A stretch of DNA of 8,477 nt from Paracoccaceae bacterium (GTDB lineage Bacteria; Pseudomonadota; Alphaproteobacteria; Rhodobacterales; Rhodobacteraceae): the NCBI GenBank assembly GCA_004566265.1, contig SPLB01000158.1, forward strand, positions 1 to 8,477. Reading direction: 5' to 3'. A program made the position numbers and the translations under genes. The notes beneath the pieces were generated by a model. It saw only the letters and a program-made list of their open reading frames with translations. It was not told the DNA's origin and made no database searches. Positions 6,752 to 8,477 of the stretch are shown here, piece after piece. Position 1 is the stretch's first letter, and each line of letters starts with the position of its first letter.

Positions 6752-6796
6752 TGGCAGGGGCACCAGGGCTCGAACCCGGGACCTACGGTTTTGGAG
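6752..6796 (-). pseudogene. tRNA-Trp 3' half, likely integration scar (attR-like)
   Basis: Read on the minus strand, 45 bases fit the 3' part of tRNA-Trp exactly. There is an anticodon loop CTCCAAA with anticodon CCA (6796-6790), the 3' anticodon stem ACCGT (6789-6785), and variable loop AGGTC. The T arm is CCGGG-TTCGAGC-CCTGG (6779-6763). The 3' acceptor strand TGCCCCT, discriminator G and encoded CCA follow, ending at 6752. Immediately upstream (6797 and higher) the sequence GCGGC cannot complete a proper anticodon stem, and no D arm or acceptor 5' strand is present. A 3' fragment starting at the anticodon loop is the classic footprint left by tyrosine recombinases that use tRNA genes. The orientation puts the inserted element on the right and the chromosome on the left. 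Confidence 0.85.
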
Positions 6797-7066
6797 GCCG
6801 CGTCAAGGACTTGAAACCAAAAGGGGCTTTGTCAAACCAAGCTGAAATCCACCCTATTGGCATCAATGAGTTAGGACGTTTTTTCCAACTGCCATGACGC
6901 CTCGGAACGCAACGTCACTACATCGAACAAAAGCTGTGGCGACAAACGCACCCCCGTTGCCAAAGCGCTGCTTGCGCGGCTGTCAGGAAGCGATGGGGAA
7001 GACTGACATAGGGGTTTGTCTGGTTTGACCGATGTACCTTCAAGCTCAGTTGCGACAGATCTCTAG
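6797..7066. other. Degenerate region without an intact gene, possible remnant of a mobile sequence
   Basis: No gene with a start codon and ribosome binding site is visible. A minus-strand frame stays open from 7063 to a TAA at 6873-6871 (63 codons, coding-like, but with no usable start near its upstream end). The plus frame is open from 6875 to a TGA at 7004-7006 and again to a TAG at 7064-7066. A 9-base inverted repeat brackets part of the region: GTCAAACCA (6831-6839) and TGGTTTGAC (7021-7029). There is also an imperfect direct repeat GGGG(C)TTTGTC (6823-6833 and 7011-7020). I do not recognise the peptide frames. Confidence 0.35.
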
Positions 7067-7080
7067 AGCGCAATAGTGAA

Positions 7081-7142
7081 CAAGGCTTAGCGCCCCGCAG
7101 ACCTCACAAATCGGAGGGGCGTTAAGCCTTGTGGATGTGAGG
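7081..7142. repeat. Large stem-loop with pseudoknot potential
   Basis: Sixteen-base arms CAAGGCTTAGCGCCCC (7081-7096) and GGGGCGTTAAGCCTTG (7116-7131) are complementary except one position, which is a G-U pair in plus-strand RNA. The 19-base loop contains CCTCACA (7102-7108), exactly complementary to TGTGAGG (7136-7142) just past the stem, so an H-type pseudoknot can form. There is no T run on the plus side, so it is not a standard terminator. It lies in the gene-free part of the presumed island, ~150 bases before the membrane/HTH operon. Confidence 0.75.
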
Positions 7143-7231
7143 CAGAAGAGCGGACTTTGCTGACTTTCGCTGCATCTGTTCCAATGCCTGCTTTTAGGGG
7201 AATCTGCCGCAAGCTGTTTCATTTGAGGCTC

Positions 7232-7276
7232 TTTACAAACTTGGAAACCGCCCATAAATGTAACCCTGAGGTTACA
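7232..7276 (+). promoter_or_regulatory. Promoter and operator-like dyad upstream of the membrane/HTH operon
   Basis: A -35-like TTTACA (7232-7237, five of six) is followed by 17 bases and a weak -10 TAAATG (7255-7260). A perfect dyad TGTAACC-CTGA-GGTTACA (7259-7276) overlaps the likely start site and ends four bases before the GGAG ribosome binding site of the downstream gene. Position and symmetry fit an operator for a dimeric helix-turn-helix repressor, most simply the XRE protein encoded second in the operon. Confidence 0.5.
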
Positions 7277-7292
7277 ATATGGAGTGCCTAAC

Positions 7293-7970
7293 ATGTTGGA
7301 TACTGAAAGCGGGTGGAGGCGTGCCCGCATTATTGGGCGCATCTGGATGGCAGTTGCTATTTTTGTATTGGCAACGCAGGGCTGGCTAACGGGAGCAATC
7401 CCGGTTCCAGAGTTTTTTCTTAACTCCTTCGCCTTCGGTACTTTGGGTTTTGGGCTGCTCAGCGAATTCTGGCTTTATCGCAAACCAAAAGAGCGCCCCT
7501 CAGACGAAGTCATTAACCGGATTGATCGCCAGAACATTCCGGTCATGCTTATCAGCACGATTTCAACTTGGACAATGCTCGGGGCCTTTGTGATCGCCTC
7601 ACAGATTGCAATGCCCGACTGGCTATTTTGGACGGTTACCTTCATCGGTGCCTTGAGCTTACTCGTAGCGCTTTGCTTGCTACCGAGATTAATAAACCAT
7701 ATGCGGTTAGCTCGTGTTGCGCCGGAACTCTACGATGAACGGCGCCAACACAATCTTGCAAAGGCCTATCGGCAAGCCTTTACACTGATGTTTCAAGTAT
7801 CCTTTCTAGGAGGCCTTGCGCTTATGTGGGACGTCATAGTGCTACCGGCCGGAGTTGCAGTGATCGGCGTTGGATTGGTCGGCATTATGTCTTTGTCCCT
7901 TCTGTGGTGTTGGTACGACTGGAAGGATAGCCAGAAAACACCTGAGGTTGGACAAACTTGGCAGAACTGA
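7293..7970 (+). CDS. Six-TM integral membrane protein of unknown function
   Basis: This 225-residue inner-membrane protein starts at ATG 7293, chosen over an in-frame GTG at 7284 because the GGAG Shine-Dalgarno (7281-7284) fits the ATG and overlaps the GTG. Hydrophobic segments lie at about 13-33, 41-62, 83-105, 110-130, 164-183 and 185-206, suggesting six helices in three hairpins. Two charged cytoplasmic-looking linkers separate them, at about 63-81 (RKPKERPSDEVINRIDRQ) and 137-160 (MRLARVAPELYDERRQHN). I recognise no catalytic motif. Small membrane proteins of this kind are often encoded directly before small XRE regulators of the next gene's type. The genes overlap by 13 bases, so they are translated together. 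A role in sensing or modulating the regulator is possible but unproven. Confidence 0.8.
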   Translation: MLDTESGWRRARIIGRIWMAVAIFVLATQGWLTGAIPVPEFFLNSFAFGTLGFGLLSEFWLYRKPKERPSDEVINRIDRQNIPVMLISTISTWTMLGAFVIASQIAMPDWLFWTVTFIGALSLLVALCLLPRLINHMRLARVAPELYDERRQHNLAKAYRQAFTLMFQVSFLGGLALMWDVIVLPAGVAVIGVGLVGIMSLSLLWCWYDWKDSQKTPEVGQTWQN

Positions 7971-8185
7971 GCGCCAACGGACTGCGCCAAGCACGACGTG
8001 CGGCAGGGCTTACTCAGGCCGAACTGGGTACTAGGGTTGGTGTGAGCCGTAAAACGATTAACACGATTGAAAACGAAGTCTTCGTTCCATCAACAGCGCT
8101 TGCACTGCGGCTTTCGGAAGTTCTGAACTTACCTGTAGAGAACCTGTTTACTTTGTCAAAGTCAATTCACGAAGCAAAGCCTTAA
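7958..8185 (+). CDS. Small XRE/Cro-CI-type helix-turn-helix regulator
   Basis: This 75-residue DNA-binding protein is almost entirely one XRE/HTH_3 domain: LRQARRAAGLTQAELGTRVG (9-28) and VSRKTINTIENE (29-40), with the hallmark recognition helix SRKTINTIENE, then PSTALALRLSEVLNLPVENLF (about 44-64). It resembles the short YozG-like subgroup that acts as dimeric repressors. Its start is TTG at 7958, inside the end of the membrane-protein gene, with a GAGG site at 7944-7947; no ATG or GTG is available before the domain. The 13-base overlap implies translational coupling. The dyad at 7259-7276 is a natural autoregulatory target. It has no effector domain, so any signal must come through a partner, plausibly the membrane protein. 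Confidence 0.88.
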   Translation: MAELSANGLRQARRAAGLTQAELGTRVGVSRKTINTIENEVFVPSTALALRLSEVLNLPVENLFTLSKSIHEAKP

Positions 8186-8188
8186 GTG

Positions 8189-8317
8189 TTAGACTAAGCG
8201 TTTTGTGCCGTCGTCGGTAAAAAAGACGTTCGCTACGACGCAGCACGCCTTCGAGTTGGGCTCTTTCACCATCGCTGCACGAAGCACAAATGTGTCCTTT
8301 AGTACAGTTTGCCGCAC
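8189..8317 (-). CDS. Possible 42-residue small protein or lipoprotein remnant
   Basis: A minus-strand frame of 42 codons starts at GTG (8317-8315), with an AGGAGG Shine-Dalgarno (8331-8326) eight bases upstream, and ends at TAA (8191-8189). The peptide looks protein-like (for example VLKDTFVLRAAMVKEP, then CCVVANVFFTDDGTKRLV). The same frame is open further upstream: an ATG at 8365-8363 would give 58 residues. Before that it reads a hydrophobic stretch ending LCLMAISCHEAD, resembling a lipoprotein signal and lipobox, but a TAA at about 8403 precedes it and no start codon serves it. It is therefore either a real micro-protein or the remnant of a lipoprotein gene that lost its start. It converges with the HTH gene, three bases after its stop. 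Confidence 0.35.
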   Translation of the reverse strand: MRQTVLKDTFVLRAAMVKEPNSKACCVVANVFFTDDGTKRLV

Positions 8318-8385
8318 AGGTGCGTCCTCCTGACTAAGGTCAGCTTCGTGGCAGCTAATCGCCATCAAACATAGGAATGGAACTA

Positions 8386-8477
8386 ATGCACATTGAAAGA
8401 GTTACGAAGAATGTCCCAACCCTCTTGAAAGCATATGAGGCAGGCCACCGGCAGACATCATTGGGCGAAATTGTGGA
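8386..8477 (+). CDS. Unidentified protein (N-terminal fragment, cut by window end)
   Basis: An open frame of 30 codons starts at ATG 8386 and runs off the right edge without a stop. AGGA at 8373-8376 gives a suitable ribosome binding site; an in-frame ATG at 8377 is too close to it. The fragment (MHIERVTKNVPTLLKAYEAG and ten more residues) is hydrophilic with no signal peptide. I do not recognise it, and too little is visible for a family call. It diverges from the possible micro-ORF at 8189-8317. Confidence 0.5.
   Translation, partial: MHIERVTKNVPTLLKAYEAGHRQTSLGEIV

Larger units (their letters stand above)
6752..8477. mobile_element. Inferred end of a genomic island integrated in tRNA-Trp
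   Basis: The tRNA 3' fragment marks one junction. Everything to its right within the window (degenerate sequence, a large stem-loop, membrane/HTH pair, unidentified genes) differs in style from the core genes on the left and is looser in gene packing. An integrase is not in view; it commonly sits next to the intact-tRNA end, which would lie beyond the right edge. The call is an inference from the scar, not from seeing both ends. Confidence 0.5.

Noticed and set aside
7153..7171. Tandem GACTTTGCT / GACTTTCGCT and neighbouring bases resembling intergenic repeats of marine Rhodobacterales
   Set aside because: The resemblance is from memory only, and two imperfect 10-base units are not enough to call a repeat family.
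7284..7292. GTG at 7284 as start of the membrane protein
   Set aside because: It overlaps the GGAG Shine-Dalgarno that correctly serves the ATG at 7293.
1..8477. CRISPR arrays, rRNA genes, complete tRNA genes, toxin-antitoxin or restriction genes
   Set aside because: No regularly spaced repeats, no rRNA signatures, only a partial tRNA, and no recognisable defence gene were found on either strand.

Overview
The window looks like a chromosomal segment from an alphaproteobacterium, most likely of the Rhodobacterales/Roseobacter group. The secE, nusG, rplK, rplA and rplJ products read as alphaproteobacterial. L11 carries a basic, proline-containing extension before its C-terminal domain that I associate with Rhodobacterales, and rplJ starts at GTG. 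The assignment rests on recognition of these proteins, not on a database search.

Positions 1-4204 (minus strand) hold the classic translation/transcription cluster in the order secE, nusG, rplK, rplA, rplJ (rplJ runs off the left edge). It is not one compact operon. Each block appears to have its own promoter and/or terminator, and extra genes sit in the gaps. A VOC/glyoxalase-fold gene lies between rplA and rplJ. A short lipoprotein gene on the opposite strand lies between nusG and rplK. A terminator-like hairpin lies between secE and nusG. Structured leaders precede rplK and rplJ, where L1 and L10 autoregulation is expected.

Positions 4494-6656 (plus strand) encode a 720-residue protein with N-terminal TPR repeats and a C-terminal GT41 (SPINDLY/OGT-type) glycosyltransferase domain, divergent from secE.

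At 6752-6796 (minus strand) lies the 3' half of a tRNA-Trp gene, from the anticodon loop to the CCA end, with no 5' half. tRNA-Trp commonly sits just upstream of secE, so this is best read as the attR-like scar of an element integrated in tRNA-Trp. The chromosome would then lie to the left, and the last ~1.7 kb (6797-8477) would be the end of a genomic island whose integrase and intact tRNA lie beyond the right edge. This stretch has a degenerate non-coding part (about 6797-7066), a large stem-loop with pseudoknot potential (7081-7142), a promoter with an operator-like dyad (7232-7276), a translationally coupled pair (six-TM membrane protein plus small XRE-type HTH regulator), a possible minus-strand micro-ORF, and the start of an unidentified gene at the right edge.

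The left part supplies protein translocation (SecE), transcription elongation control (NusG) and ribosome stalk/L1 proteins. The TPR-GT41 enzyme is an accessory glycosyltransferase. The membrane/HTH pair looks like a self-regulated island module of unknown role.
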